Shown here: positions 36,934-46,165 of the stretch, in pieces
Position numbering within the stretch: the stretch's first letter is position 1
Layout of the letters: every line of letters begins with the position of its first letter
Assembly: GCF_963678425.1 (NCBI RefSeq)
Contig: NZ_OY782855.1
Span: 372,001 to 436,000 of the forward strand
DNA length: 64,000 nucleotides
DNA from: an uncultured Bacteroides sp.
GTDB taxonomy: Bacteria; Bacteroidota; Bacteroidia; Bacteroidales; Bacteroidaceae
Direction of reading: 5' to 3'
Position numbers and translations under genes: made by a program
Notes under the pieces: generated by a model
The model's database searches: none
What the model was told of the DNA's origin: nothing
The model's input: only the letters and a program-made list of their open reading frames with translations

Positions 36934-37746
36934 GTGTCGAAACATTATAAACGTGTATTAACCATTGCTGGAAGTGATCCAAGTGGAGGTGCAGGTATTC
37001 AGGCAGATATAAAAACAATATCAGCGTGTAGATGTTATGCTATGTCGGCCATAACTGCTATAGTAGATGAGAATACTTTTGAGGTGAAGGGAGTGCATCC
37101 GGTGCCAGCCTCTTTTGTCAAAGGACAAATAGAATCCGTCCTCAATGATATAGGTGCCGATGCTGTGAAGATAGGAATGCTTCATTCTTCGGAGCTAATT
37201 CTTGCAGTGAAAGAAACGTTGTCCAAATATAAAATTCGCAACATTGTTCTTGATCCGGTGATGGTGGCAACAGCAGGAAACGATTTGTTAAAACAGGAAG
37301 CTGTAAGAATCTTGCAAGATGAATTAATTCCGCTAACAAGGGTTATCACACCCAACATACCGGAAGCAGAGGTTTTATCAGGACAGAAAATAAGTAGCAA
37401 AGAAGATATGTTTCGGGTTATTAAGGGCCTTTCATGTAACGGTAAGGTTTCAGTTCTTTTAAAAGCGGGGCATCTTTCTGATAATGAGCTGACAGATATT
37501 TTTTATAATGCCGAAGTTGATGAGATTATAGAGCTTAGTGCCCAAAGAATAACATCCAGGAATACTCACGGTACAGGTTGTACTTTGTCTTCTGCTTTGT
37601 CTTCTTATCTGGCTCATGGATTATCGTTAAATGATGCAGTGCGGAAGGCTAAGGATTATATTAATCAGGCAATATTGCATGGTGCCCATTATGAGGTAGG
37701 AAAGGGGCATGGTCCAGTTCATCATTTCTTTGATTTCTGGGAATAA
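36934..37746 (+). CDS. thiD: Hydroxymethylpyrimidine/phosphomethylpyrimidine kinase ThiD
   Basis: The 270-residue ribokinase-fold enzyme phosphorylates HMP and HMP-P to HMP-PP, completing the pyrimidine branch. The N-terminus VLTIAGSDPSGGAGIQADIKT is diagnostic; further blocks are DPVMVATAGNDLL near 108-120, TPNIPEAEVLSG and the late catalytic loop NTHGTGCTLSSALSSYLAHG near 208-227. The start codon is GTG, 12 bp after the GNAT gene. It lies outside the riboswitch-controlled operon on the other strand. Confidence 0.95.
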   Translation: MSKHYKRVLTIAGSDPSGGAGIQADIKTISACRCYAMSAITAIVDENTFEVKGVHPVPASFVKGQIESVLNDIGADAVKIGMLHSSELILAVKETLSKYKIRNIVLDPVMVATAGNDLLKQEAVRILQDELIPLTRVITPNIPEAEVLSGQKISSKEDMFRVIKGLSCNGKVSVLLKAGHLSDNELTDIFYNAEVDEIIELSAQRITSRNTHGTGCTLSSALSSYLAHGLSLNDAVRKAKDYINQAILHGAHYEVGKGHGPVHHFFDFWE

Positions 37747-37806
37747 GAACCTGTTTAAATTTTATTTTGAAGAGGAACCGAAATGTATATTACCGCTAAT
37801 AAGAAA

Positions 37807-37840
37807 CGCCAAACGACATAGAACTTAATATCGTTTGGCG
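37807..37840. terminator. Hairpin between convergent thiD and the His/Arg-rich protein gene
   Basis: A 10-bp GC-rich stem CGCCAAACGA / TCGTTTGGCG (37807-37816 with 37831-37840), extended by AT pairs, lies in the convergent gap. There is no strong T run. Confidence 0.55.
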
Positions 37841-37868
37841 CAGAAACAAGTTTAGTTAAGTCTGTTAA

Positions 37869-38252
37869 TTAGTGAGTTGCCAGTAAAACCAGAGCTGCAG
37901 TTCCAAGAATTGCACCGGCTACTTTAGCGTCGTTGTTGTGACGATGATGGTGTCTGTATTCATATCTGTCTTCTCTGCATCTGTCATCTCTGTCTCTCAT
38001 TTCGCAATATCTCTCATCCCGGCAGTCTCTGTAATTGTCATACCTTCTGTTGTCATTGCAAATGTAATAATTTTCGTTTCTGTGATTTCTGCCTCTGTGA
38101 TATCCATTGTCGTGACCCCTGCCGTTTTCATATCTGACAATCACTTCTGTATGGTTTCCCTTGTGATGATTTCCACCTTTGTTTGAAGCCATGCTAACTG
38201 AACTCATTGATACCATCATGATGGCAGCTAATGATAAAACTATCTTCTTCAT
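37869..38252 (-). CDS. Small exported His/Arg/Asp-rich protein
   Basis: About 127 residues from the ATG giving MKKIVLSLAAIMMVSM; the longer open frame adds 31 residues that hide the signal peptide, so I reject it. After the signal (about 1-22) the chain is strongly enriched in His, Arg, Asn, Asp and Tyr (GNHHKGNHTE, GYHRGRNHRNENYY, RHHHRHNND). It ends in a short hydrophobic Gly/Ala segment (VAGAILGTAALVLLA), possibly a membrane anchor. The histidine clusters suggest metal or proton binding. I know no function. Confidence 0.65.
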   Translation of the reverse strand: MKKIVLSLAAIMMVSMSSVSMASNKGGNHHKGNHTEVIVRYENGRGHDNGYHRGRNHRNENYYICNDNRRYDNYRDCRDERYCEMRDRDDRCREDRYEYRHHHRHNNDAKVAGAILGTAALVLLATH

Positions 38253-38457
38253 AACATTTTGTTTTTTAATGATTAATACCCTTGTTTCTTTGTTATGTGA
38301 CAAAAGTAGCGTGAGAAAAATCTCTTCACCAGAGATAATCCCCATTCTTTGATAGGATTTTCCCTAAAGAAGAGAGTCGATTTTTAATCTTTTTCATTGA
38401 ATTCTCGTTAATATAAAGAAATATAGTATTTTTATGCTGTTATAAATAGATAGAACT

Positions 38458-39837
38458 ATGAAGAAAACTTTGTTTTTATTATTATTTGCATGGAGTTCCC
38501 TGAATATTTGTGCTCAAATAGCAGGAGACTGGCATGGCGTATTAGATGTAAAGGGAACCAAACTGACCATTGTGTTTCATTTTAATAGTGAAAACGGAGT
38601 GTATAAGGGAACAATGGATAGTCCGGACCAGTCAGCAAATGGAATACCGCTAACGAGTATTGCATTCAAAGATTCTACGGTCAACATACAAATAGCCTCT
38701 GTTATGGGCGAATATGAAGGAAAATGGGATGGAAAGCTGATAAAAGGAAACTTTAAACAGATTGGAATGTCTTTCCCCTTGAATCTGGAAGGAGGAGCAT
38801 TGAAAAGAAATCGTCCCCAGGAACCGTCGGCTCCCTATCCTTATGAGGTGGAAGAAGTAACATTCCAGAATAAAAAGGACAGCATTTCACTAGCTGGAAC
38901 GTTAACGCTACCTAAAGGAAAGGGACAATTTCCTTCAGTGATAATGATTACAGGCAGCGGGCCGGAGAATCGGGATGAAGAGATCTATGATCATAAGCCC
39001 TTCTGGATCATAGCCGATTGCCTTACCCGTAAAGGTATAGCCGTGTTGCGCTATGACGATCGGGGATTTGGAAAATCAGGCGGTGCATTTAAGGGAGCTA
39101 CAACATCCGATTTTGCAGTCGACGTTGAGGCTGCAGTTTCTTATCTCAAGAGTCGTAAAGATATAAATAAGAACAAGATAGGCTTAATTGGACATAGCGA
39201 GGGCGGAATCATCGCTTCAATGGTGGCTTCGGCCAATAAAAAAATTGCATTTATTGTGTTGCTTGCCGGTCCGGGTGTCACGGGAGAGAAGATTATGGTT
39301 CAGCAGGTTGCTGATTTATGTGCAGATTCTGCTGCCAGGGAAAAGGTGAAACCTATATTGAATATCTATACACAAAGTGCCGATATATTGCGTCAATATC
39401 TGGGGGACAGCGCTCGTCAGCAACTGCAAAAACTATATAATGATAACCAGACCGAGATATGTAATAATTTAAATCTAACGAAGGAACAAGGGAATATGTA
39501 TGTCAACAGTATGACTGAGCAGTTTATGAGTCCTTGGTTTCGTAATTTCCTGTTTCTCGATCCGGCAGATTATTTAGTAAAAGTACGTTGTCCTGTATTG
39601 GCATTGAATGGTGTTTTGGATAAGCAGGTACGGGCAGAAGAGAATCTGAACGGAATAAAGGAAGCATTGCAAAAAGGTGGAAATAAATCAATTGAGACAA
39701 TTGCTATCCCGGGAATGAACCATCTTTTTCAGGAGTGCAAAACCGGACAGTTAACCGAATATGCTGCCATTGAACAGACATTCTCTCCGAAAGCACTTGA
39801 ACTTATAGGAGAGTTTATCTTCAACGTAACAAAATAA
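38458..39837 (+). CDS. Exported alpha/beta hydrolase
   Basis: The 459-residue protein has a signal peptide at residues 1-19. Residues about 20-120 are a small beta domain (GDWHGVLDVKGTKLTIVFHF) and the rest is an alpha/beta hydrolase: an oxyanion region ITGSGPENRDEE near 163-174, the nucleophile elbow GHSEGG near 245, an aspartate region VLALNGVLDKQV near 378 and the catalytic histidine in GMNHLFQ near 420. This layout occurs in Bacteroides periplasmic esterase-like proteins. The substrate is unknown. A clear terminator follows. Confidence 0.88.
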   Translation: MKKTLFLLLFAWSSLNICAQIAGDWHGVLDVKGTKLTIVFHFNSENGVYKGTMDSPDQSANGIPLTSIAFKDSTVNIQIASVMGEYEGKWDGKLIKGNFKQIGMSFPLNLEGGALKRNRPQEPSAPYPYEVEEVTFQNKKDSISLAGTLTLPKGKGQFPSVIMITGSGPENRDEEIYDHKPFWIIADCLTRKGIAVLRYDDRGFGKSGGAFKGATTSDFAVDVEAAVSYLKSRKDINKNKIGLIGHSEGGIIASMVASANKKIAFIVLLAGPGVTGEKIMVQQVADLCADSAAREKVKPILNIYTQSADILRQYLGDSARQQLQKLYNDNQTEICNNLNLTKEQGNMYVNSMTEQFMSPWFRNFLFLDPADYLVKVRCPVLALNGVLDKQVRAEENLNGIKEALQKGGNKSIETIAIPGMNHLFQECKTGQLTEYAAIEQTFSPKALELIGEFIFNVTK

Positions 39838-39871
39838 GTTCTCAATTAGTTTATATACTTATACAAATTTG

Positions 39872-39897
39872 AAAAGGCTCTCTAAAAGGAGCCTTTT
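39872..39897 (+). terminator. Intrinsic terminator after the hydrolase
   Basis: A stem AAAAGGCTC / GAGCCTTTT (39872-39880 with 39889-39897) is followed by a T run. Confidence 0.75.
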
Positions 39898-40049
39898 TTG
39901 TGCTTAAAACTTATGTAGATAGCACTATTGGACAAACTGCTAAAACCAATCGGCCTTTCTGTTTGTTGAAATGAAGAGAGTTTACTATTGAAACAATTAT
40001 ATGCGAATGTTTTCTTTATTATGGATAAACCTTAATAATTTGTGAGGCA

Positions 40050-40967
40050 ATGAAAACAAAACTTCTTTTTTGGACGTTATTTGTAACTACTTTATTTTCC
40101 TGCACTAGCAAGAATAAACCTGTGTCCGAGGCCGAAAAAGGTATAATAAAGAAAGAAGTGAAGGATATTGTAACTATTTTCTTTGTTGGTTGCGAGCAAG
40201 CCGATTTTCGTTTGGTAATGAAATCACTAAATTATTCTCCCGAATTCAGATACATTTATAACGGCGATGTTTTAAACTATGATGATTATAAAGCTGTTTT
40301 TAAACCTCTATTTAAAACTCAGAAAGGGCAGAAATATAATATCCTGGACGAGAAATATGAGATTTTCGATAATTCAACGGTGCTGTACACGGCAAAGATA
40401 AAGAACCGGACAGATTATAAGGACGGACATTTTGTTTTAGTAGATCATGGAGTTATGCTTTTTGTTTTTAAACGAATTGATGAAAAATGGCAGATTGTGT
40501 ATGGTGTGGAGTCTACTGTGGAGAAGATTATAAATGATAAGAAAGAGAGAAAGCTTAATCAGTTAGAATTATTAAAGCAGTTTGCCGGAACCTGGAAAGG
40601 AAAGATAAGCAAAGACAGTACTTTTGTCTGGGATGGGAAATATTCCGGAAGTAAAATAGAAGGCAATATCAAGGTACTTGTAAAGAGAAAAACAGTATTG
40701 GAGGTCAAAGTCGTGAATGTATATGATAGAAGTACCGATAAGTTTATAGAGACCGAAATCTATAAAGGTTCAGAGCCAATGGTTTTCGTTTCATGGTTTA
40801 CATCAAACAAAGTGTGCGAAGCAGTTCCTTTTAAAGATTTCTCTGCGCCGGAGCAAGCTAAGATAAAGGCCCGATTTGAGTTTAAAAGACCAGATATGTT
40901 TATCCAGATAATCACTCTGAATAATACTCCGGTTGATACTCTTATCTGCTACAGGATAAAGAAATAA
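40050..40967 (+). CDS. Lipoprotein with NTF2/SnoaL-like domain
   Basis: The 305-residue protein has a lipoprotein signal (MKTKLLFWTLFVTTLFSC; cysteine at 18). Residues about 35-160 resemble the NTF2/SnoaL-like fold (IVTIFFVGCEQADFRLV, then a strand HFVLVDHGVMLFVFKRIDEKW). Residues about 180-305 form a second beta-rich region (TWKGKISKDSTFVWDG, FEFKRPDMFIQII) of lipocalin-like type. The function is not known; NTF2-like lipoproteins usually bind small ligands. It is transcribed alone and ends 18 bp from the convergent BspA-like gene. Confidence 0.75.
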   Translation: MKTKLLFWTLFVTTLFSCTSKNKPVSEAEKGIIKKEVKDIVTIFFVGCEQADFRLVMKSLNYSPEFRYIYNGDVLNYDDYKAVFKPLFKTQKGQKYNILDEKYEIFDNSTVLYTAKIKNRTDYKDGHFVLVDHGVMLFVFKRIDEKWQIVYGVESTVEKIINDKKERKLNQLELLKQFAGTWKGKISKDSTFVWDGKYSGSKIEGNIKVLVKRKTVLEVKVVNVYDRSTDKFIETEIYKGSEPMVFVSWFTSNKVCEAVPFKDFSAPEQAKIKARFEFKRPDMFIQIITLNNTPVDTLICYRIKK

Positions 40968-40985
40968 TCATCAATATGTTCAGAG

Positions 40986-41702
40986 TTATTCCTCAATGAT
41001 ATTTTTAAAGGCTTTCCATCCATCTGCAATCTTATAGAGATCGGCAGTACCTTTGGGTACATAAAGTTTGCATGTGCTGAAATTAATGCCATAGAAAGTA
41101 AAAGTAGTGATCTTTACCGGAATCAATGCTTTACAGTGAACTTCCTTTAATCCTGAGCATTCCTGAAAAGCTCCATAATCAATAGTTGTGACCTTGGCAG
41201 GAATGGTGACAGATAACAGTTTTGAGCAACCATAAAATGCATTGGTTCCAAAAGAAATTACTCCATCGGGTATTGAAACAGAAGCCAGCTTTGGGCAATC
41301 AGAAAAGGCTTTCAAGCCAATAGCAGTTACATTTTCAGGAAGAATTATCACTGTCAGATTATCTTTGGCATAGAACATCTCTTCCGGTACTTCATTGTTT
41401 GTAATATCTATCTTGTCGTTATAAAGAGAACTGTTAAAAACTCCTCCCTTAACAATATCCACGTCCAGCAAATTGATTACCGATAGTTTTGCCATGCTAC
41501 GAATGGTGGTAATGTCAGTTCCGTTTATTTTCCCTTTGAGAATTAAATGGGTAATCAGGTCTTTCTTATCTCCTAGCAGAGCACTCAGATTTCCCGCAGA
41601 TACTTTCAGAGTATCTGCTTTAATGCCTTGCGCTTGTGATCCCAAACTCATTAACAGGCAGATTATTACAAGCAGACATTTAGAAATAGTATTCGTTTTC
41701 AT
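40986..41702 (-). CDS. Short BspA-like leucine-rich-repeat protein
   Basis: The 238-residue protein has a signal peptide at about 1-25 (ending SQAQG) and the same opening domain as the large protein at 10246-12996 (GNLSALLGDKKDLITHLIL, KINGTDITTIRSMA). Then come about three LRR_5 repeats (LTVIILPENVTAIGLKAFSDC) and a short C-terminal cap (CKLYVPKGTADLYK), without the sorting-like tail seen in the large paralogue. It is probably a secreted or surface-exposed adhesin-like protein. A second copy follows 214 bp upstream on the same strand. Confidence 0.85.
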   Translation of the reverse strand: MKTNTISKCLLVIICLLMSLGSQAQGIKADTLKVSAGNLSALLGDKKDLITHLILKGKINGTDITTIRSMAKLSVINLLDVDIVKGGVFNSSLYNDKIDITNNEVPEEMFYAKDNLTVIILPENVTAIGLKAFSDCPKLASVSIPDGVISFGTNAFYGCSKLLSVTIPAKVTTIDYGAFQECSGLKEVHCKALIPVKITTFTFYGINFSTCKLYVPKGTADLYKIADGWKAFKNIIEE

Positions 41703-41916
41703 CCTATCTTGAATTAACTAAAGAAATTTCTTTTAGCTAATAATCTCTACCATCTCTTTTCTTAGAACAAGGCAGGATGAAAATAGTTTGTTCTTTCTGC
41801 TTAAATCACTTCCATTTATGCAAAGATACCCCTGGAAGTAAAATCCATTATATGTAGTGGTTTGTTATCTGTGAAATGTCATAAAAATAGCAAATGAATA
41901 GCTTAACCTAACGAGT

Positions 41917-42621
41917 CTATTCTTCAATGATCGTGGTAAACCCCTTCCATTCTTTTGCACTTTTATAGTTTGCAGAACAACCTTTGGGTACATACAGCTT
42001 GCATTGCGCTTTATTTGTGTTACTGAATATGTATGATTCTGCTTTGGGCGGTATATTACTTTTACAGTGAATCTGCTTTAATCCTTCGCATGTTCCAAAA
42101 GCAAAACTGCCAATCGAATTAACACTGCTTGGAATTTTCACGGAGATTAATCCTTTGCATCTTTCAAAGGCAGCTGTTCCAATAGAAACAATGCTTTGGG
42201 GCAGAATAATTGATTTTAGATTACTCAGATTCTGGAATGCAAAATTTGGAATTCCATTCGCTTTTGTATAACAATATTCCTGTCTTTTTGTATATGGAGA
42301 AAAGAAATAACAGCCACTTTCTATTATGTTTGCATCTTTCAGATCTAATCTGGTAAGCTTCCCGGCCGTTATGCTTTCCCGATAATTGCGTCCGGACATT
42401 TCGCGGATAAACTTAAAATCAACTCCATTTAAATTTCCTTTCAAAGTAAGGTCTGTAATCAGGTATTTCTCTGTAGGTAAAATCAATGCAGACAATGTTC
42501 CTTCTCTTTTTACATTAACAACCCTTTTCTCATTCTTTAAGACACCTTGCTTCTGACAATTCTTGCTGCATCCTAACGTTATGAGTGAAAGGGTTAATGC
42601 AAATAGTACTGTTCTTTTCAT
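41917..42621 (-). CDS. BspA-like leucine-rich-repeat lipoprotein
   Basis: The 234-residue protein starts with a lipoprotein signal (LITLGC, cysteine at 18), so unlike its neighbour it is lipid-anchored. It shares the opening domain (GTLSALILPTEKYLITDLTL, GNLNGVDFKFIREMSG), two to three LRR_5 repeats (LKSIILPQSIVSIGTAAFERC) and the cap CKLYVPKGCSANYKS. The three related genes in this window differ in anchoring (secreted, lipidated, sorting tail) and repeat number. Confidence 0.85.
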   Translation of the reverse strand: MKRTVLFALTLSLITLGCSKNCQKQGVLKNEKRVVNVKREGTLSALILPTEKYLITDLTLKGNLNGVDFKFIREMSGRNYRESITAGKLTRLDLKDANIIESGCYFFSPYTKRQEYCYTKANGIPNFAFQNLSNLKSIILPQSIVSIGTAAFERCKGLISVKIPSSVNSIGSFAFGTCEGLKQIHCKSNIPPKAESYIFSNTNKAQCKLYVPKGCSANYKSAKEWKGFTTIIEE

Positions 42622-43020
42622 TGTGCTTTATAATGTATTAAAGGCTTTAATCTGAATAAGGTATTCTTCCATATTCTTTGAATACATGCAAACTTACATA
42701 TAAATCTTGTAATTATAAGCACGTCAAATAAAAATAAGCACGTGGCATTTATTTATTGAGGAAATATAATAAAAATAGTTTGTCAGAAGTAATAATTAAT
42801 CCATATCCAGAATTTAACTTTCATTCTTAAAAGCGTATTGATTTATATTCTTTTTTAAAAAAGGGCAGGGGAGTTATCTCCTTTGCCTTTTATGTTTTTA
42901 TTCTCTGACTTTTAAAGAGAATGGATAAACAGTTTGTAAAAGGTGCAACTGCCAGCATTATCTATACCTTTTGATAAAAAATGGACAGAAGAATTTATTC
43001 CTCTGCCCATTTTTTATTTT
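42622..43020. other. 399-bp intergenic region with two hairpins
   Basis: There is no ORF of coding character. An imperfect GC-rich hairpin lies near 42858-42893 (AAGGGCAGGGGAG with CTCCTTTGCCTTTT). A second, near 42975-43020, ends in a T run and probably terminates the amidase operon read from the right, or the gene to its left. Confidence 0.5.
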
Positions 43021-43467
43021 TTATCCCCAAACTTCCTCTAAAACATTATAACAGGGACATTCTTTCACCCTCTCAAATGGGTCAACAATCCCGTTGTAGT
43101 TATTGTCCGGACTCAGGTCTCTGTGACCAACTACTTTTGAGCCCGGGAACTGTTTCAGTAACTTGCTTACCAATGTATGCAGGGCTATTTGCTGAGATAG
43201 CGTTCTTGTATCCGCTGGTTTGCCGTTGGTGTCCAATCCGCCTTCGTAGCAGATGCCTATTGATTTTGCGTTGTATCCCCGGGCGTGTGCACCTGGCTCG
43301 TCGAGGTTGCGCATGGGCTCCACTTTTCCGTTCTTGCGGATGTAGTAGTGATAGCCCCAGGAGGTGAATCCTCTTACTTTGTGAGCTGCATTTATGTCCT
43401 GTGCGGATACGTCTCTATCTGCTCTGGTGGCGGAACAGTGGATTACTATCAGGTTTATTTCTCTCAT
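43021..43467 (-). CDS. N-acetylmuramoyl-L-alanine amidase (amidase_2)
   Basis: About 148 residues from the ATG giving MREINLIVIHCSAT; the ATG at 43503 would overlap the upstream gene by 34 bp. It cleaves the amide bond between MurNAc and the stem peptide. Visible zinc ligands are H10 (IHCSA), the histidine in VVGHRDLSPD and the cysteine in KECPCY. There is no signal peptide. Within a cassette that also carries a DnaB-type helicase, an HU-like protein and DUF4248, it resembles a phage endolysin. It starts 2 bp after the upstream small gene. Confidence 0.92.
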   Translation of the reverse strand: MREINLIVIHCSATRADRDVSAQDINAAHKVRGFTSWGYHYYIRKNGKVEPMRNLDEPGAHARGYNAKSIGICYEGGLDTNGKPADTRTLSQQIALHTLVSKLLKQFPGSKVVGHRDLSPDNNYNGIVDPFERVKECPCYNVLEEVWG

Positions 43468-43469
43468 TG

Positions 43470-43739
43470 CTACTGCCGGTCTTTGCAACTCGTTACCAAA
43501 CATTGCCCTTTTAGGGCCTGGCTGAGCTGTGCGTTGAGGGTAATCATCTCCTGATACATCTGCCGCACCTTTTCGGAGAGCTCAAAATAATCGGTTTCAA
43601 ATCTGGTGACCTGCTCCATCAGGTAGTTGAACTGGCTCTTTACCAGGTCAGTGAAATCCTGCACCTCCTTGGCATCCTTCTTTTTCAGGAAGGGGAGCAC
43701 CACCTGCAATACACTTATTATGCCATCGATAATTTTCAT
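43470..43739 (-). CDS. Small protein of the amidase cassette, unknown function
   Basis: The 89-residue protein has a hydrophobic N-terminal segment (MKIIDGIISVLQVVLPFL) followed by a charged, helical, coiled-coil-like part (residues about 22-72, FTDLVKSQFNYLMEQVTRFE). It could be an exported or membrane-associated spacer protein, perhaps holin- or spanin-like given that it lies directly before the amidase; this is inference only. The stop is 2 bp before the amidase start, so the two are translationally close. Confidence 0.7.
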   Translation of the reverse strand: MKIIDGIISVLQVVLPFLKKKDAKEVQDFTDLVKSQFNYLMEQVTRFETDYFELSEKVRQMYQEMITLNAQLSQALKGQCLVTSCKDRQ

Positions 43740-43765
43740 GGTTCTTGTTTATTTATAGATTATGC

Positions 43766-44179
43766 TTACACGTTGGTGGTAACCTTCACCACCTTCTTGG
43801 GAACCATGGAGTAGCCCAGGTTGTTTTGCATCTCAATCAGCAACGGACCGGGACGGAAGGCAATTCGGGTACCTTTAATCAGGGTGGAGTTAAACTCCTT
43901 CTCGGTTGCAGCACCTTTGCCGTTCACTCCAAGCTGGAAACTGCCGAAATTGCCCAGACGCACAATCTTTCCTCCTTCCAATCCCATGATCATGGAGTCG
44001 AGCACTCCTTCAACTACGCCGGCAATGTCTGCACGAGTCACTGTACATCGGGCTTTTACATCCTTGCAAAGGGCATTGAAATCCATTGTACCACTTGATT
44101 GCGCCAATGCGTAAAACTTTCCCGCTTCTGCCGGTTTGGCAGGATTCTTTCTCATAACTACTGAATACGTTACACTCAT
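43766..44179 (-). CDS. HU-family DNA-binding protein
   Basis: The 137-residue protein belongs to the HU-like histone family seen in Bacteroides. The core lies at about 30-120, with helices (MDFNALCKDVKARCTV, ADIAGVVEGVLDSMIMGLEGG) and the strand VRLGNFGSFQL. The beta-arm region is less regular than in classical HU. It would bend DNA. It is the third gene from the end of the cassette, read in the same direction as the amidase 26 bp downstream of its stop. The DUF4248 gene diverges from it. Confidence 0.9.
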   Translation of the reverse strand: MSVTYSVVMRKNPAKPAEAGKFYALAQSSGTMDFNALCKDVKARCTVTRADIAGVVEGVLDSMIMGLEGGKIVRLGNFGSFQLGVNGKGAATEKEFNSTLIKGTRIAFRPGPLLIEMQNNLGYSMVPKKVVKVTTNV

Positions 44180-44405
44180 TTTTTTACTTTTTTAATTGAT
44201 TAATACTACTGTGAAGAGCTCTTATCTCATCTGTTAACCTTACAAATATAGGTTATTACCGATGGGGCTAAACAGTAGAATGCATTTGGATGAATTAGAG
44301 TGAATTAGTTACAATTAAACTGCATTTTAAGGGCAATAATCCTTTGAAAAAAGAGTAAAAATCAGTAACTTTATGGGAATAAGAACTAGAAAACCGACGA
44401 TAGAA

Positions 44406-44627
44406 ATGGAAGAAGAATTTAAGATCCGTACGTACACCAAGGTAGAACTGGCCTGCCTTTACAATCCCTGCATGACCATTCCCTGTGCCCTGCGCACCCT
44501 TGCGCGGTGGATTTCCTGCAACACCCGTCTCACTGCCGAACTTTCCCTGCTTGAATACAACCATCGCGACCGCATCTATACGCCGCGCCAGGTAAGAGCC
44601 ATTGTTGAATACCTGGGAGAGCCGTGA
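44406..44627 (+). CDS. DUF4248 domain protein
   Basis: About 73 residues from the ATG giving MEEEFKIRTYTK; an upstream ATG at 44373 would add 11. It is a single DUF4248 domain: YTKVELACLYNP, a tryptophan-containing helix RTLARWISC and the C-terminal RIYTPRQVRAIVEYLGEP. The last block suggests a short DNA-binding HTH-like helix. The family has no known function but recurs beside HU-like and DnaB-like genes in Bacteroides. A second member is at 47205-47513 in the same cassette on the other strand. Confidence 0.85.
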   Translation: MEEEFKIRTYTKVELACLYNPCMTIPCALRTLARWISCNTRLTAELSLLEYNHRDRIYTPRQVRAIVEYLGEP

Positions 44628-44762
44628 TAAATTCTGCAAACAGTGCCTCCTTTCCTCTTTTCAAAAACAATAATATAAATCACTAAAAAACAGAATTAGG
44701 GCTATAGCAAGAGTTTGGATTGAGGAAGGTTGCATTGCATGTGGTCTGTGTGAGGCTACATG

Positions 44763-46142
44763 TTATTTACTGTGTTTCATCAGCCATTCCATTGGTGGCA
44801 CATAATCACAAATCTTCGTCATACTCTTGTTATGTGAGAAATGAATATTGCCCGTTTCCCCGTTTCGGTGTTTGGCAATATTCAGTATGCCCAGACCTTC
44901 GGCGGGGTAGCCGGTTTCCGTGTCTGTGGCTTGCCCCATCATTGCCGGTCTATGGAGCAACAGTACAATGTCTGCATCCTGTTCTATGGCACCACTCTCA
45001 CGCAAATCTGCCAACTGCGGACGATTTCCGAAACGACTCTCTACCTCTCTGTTTAGCTGGCTGAGCAATATAACCGGACAGTTCATCTCCTTTGCCAGCA
45101 TCTTCGACTTTCTGGCAGCGATAGCCACCTCCTGTTCCCGGTTGCGGTTATTTCTGCTGTGATCTTTCATATCACTGAGCTGCAGGTAGTCAATGAAAAT
45201 AATGTCACATTTCCCCTTGTTCTTCAATAAACGTGCCTCGGCACGGATGTAATCAATGCTCATAGATGGATTGTCGTCAATCTTTATGGGTAAAGTGCTT
45301 AGCTCACGGGCAGCCTCATGCGCTTCCTTCCATTCCTGATCACCGGTGAGACCGGTGCGCCATGCATGGGGATTCACTGTACTTTCCATCAGAATCAACC
45401 GGTCGCCCAGCCGTTCACCCTGCATCTCTATACTGCAGAATAGCACATTTACTCCTGTCTTTGCCGCCGCCTTTGCCAGGAAAAGCGCCACCATTGTTTT
45501 ACCAACGGCCGGACGGGCAGCCAGCACCACCAGTTCACTGTTTTGCCAGCCACCGGTCATCTTGTTCAGATCCGTAAGTCCGGTGTCAACGCCCGTAACC
45601 CCGTTTACCGAATTCTCCATGCGTTGCTTTGCCAGCTGCAACGTGTCCTCCATCAGCGTTTCCATATCGCGGAGGTTATCCATCTTCACTGCATCCTTTT
45701 CCACCTGCGAGGCCAGTTCCTGCATATCGCACACCACATCCATTACATCCACCATCATATCCTGAGCGGAGGAGAGTAGTTTGCTTATCCCCTTAATCAC
45801 CTCCCTGCGAATAAACAGATCTTTCACAATCAAGCAATGAGATTGCAAGTGAGCCGAGCTGACCACCTGGCTGCTAAGTTTAGTGATGTAGAAGGGGCCG
45901 CCCACCTTGTCGAGCTCATTTCTGCGTCGCAGTTCGTCGGCCACGGTGATAATGTCTATATCGCGCCTTTCGTTGTACATACGTACCAGTGTGGCGAAAA
46001 TTGTCTGGTGATTGTCATAGTAAAACATCTCCGTCCGTAAATACTGCATAGCCATGGTTATTGCGTTCTTTTCCAGTATGATTACGCCCAGCACCACTTC
46101 TTCGGTATCACAGTCAAAAGGCAGACTTATATTTTTTTCCAT
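44763..46142 (-). CDS. DnaB-like replicative helicase, second copy
   Basis: The 459-residue helicase is shorter than the housekeeping DnaB at 5312. The N-terminal domain (EEVVLGVIILEKNAI, residues about 10-110) and C-terminal RecA domain are both present: Walker A RPAVGKTM near 202-209, IFIDYLQL near 315 and QLADLRESGAIEQDADI near 380. The proline-rich tail of the main copy is missing. With the putative replication protein directly upstream, it looks like a phage-derived loader/helicase pair. It may be active or a domesticated remnant. Confidence 0.9.
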   Translation of the reverse strand: MEKNISLPFDCDTEEVVLGVIILEKNAITMAMQYLRTEMFYYDNHQTIFATLVRMYNERRDIDIITVADELRRRNELDKVGGPFYITKLSSQVVSSAHLQSHCLIVKDLFIRREVIKGISKLLSSAQDMMVDVMDVVCDMQELASQVEKDAVKMDNLRDMETLMEDTLQLAKQRMENSVNGVTGVDTGLTDLNKMTGGWQNSELVVLAARPAVGKTMVALFLAKAAAKTGVNVLFCSIEMQGERLGDRLILMESTVNPHAWRTGLTGDQEWKEAHEAARELSTLPIKIDDNPSMSIDYIRAEARLLKNKGKCDIIFIDYLQLSDMKDHSRNNRNREQEVAIAARKSKMLAKEMNCPVILLSQLNREVESRFGNRPQLADLRESGAIEQDADIVLLLHRPAMMGQATDTETGYPAEGLGILNIAKHRNGETGNIHFSHNKSMTKICDYVPPMEWLMKHSK

Positions 46143-46165
46143 TTTGTCTCTTTTTGTATTCGTTT

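Noticed and set aside
37869..38345. Longer start for the His/Arg-rich protein
   Set aside because: It would bury the clear signal peptide starting at 38252.
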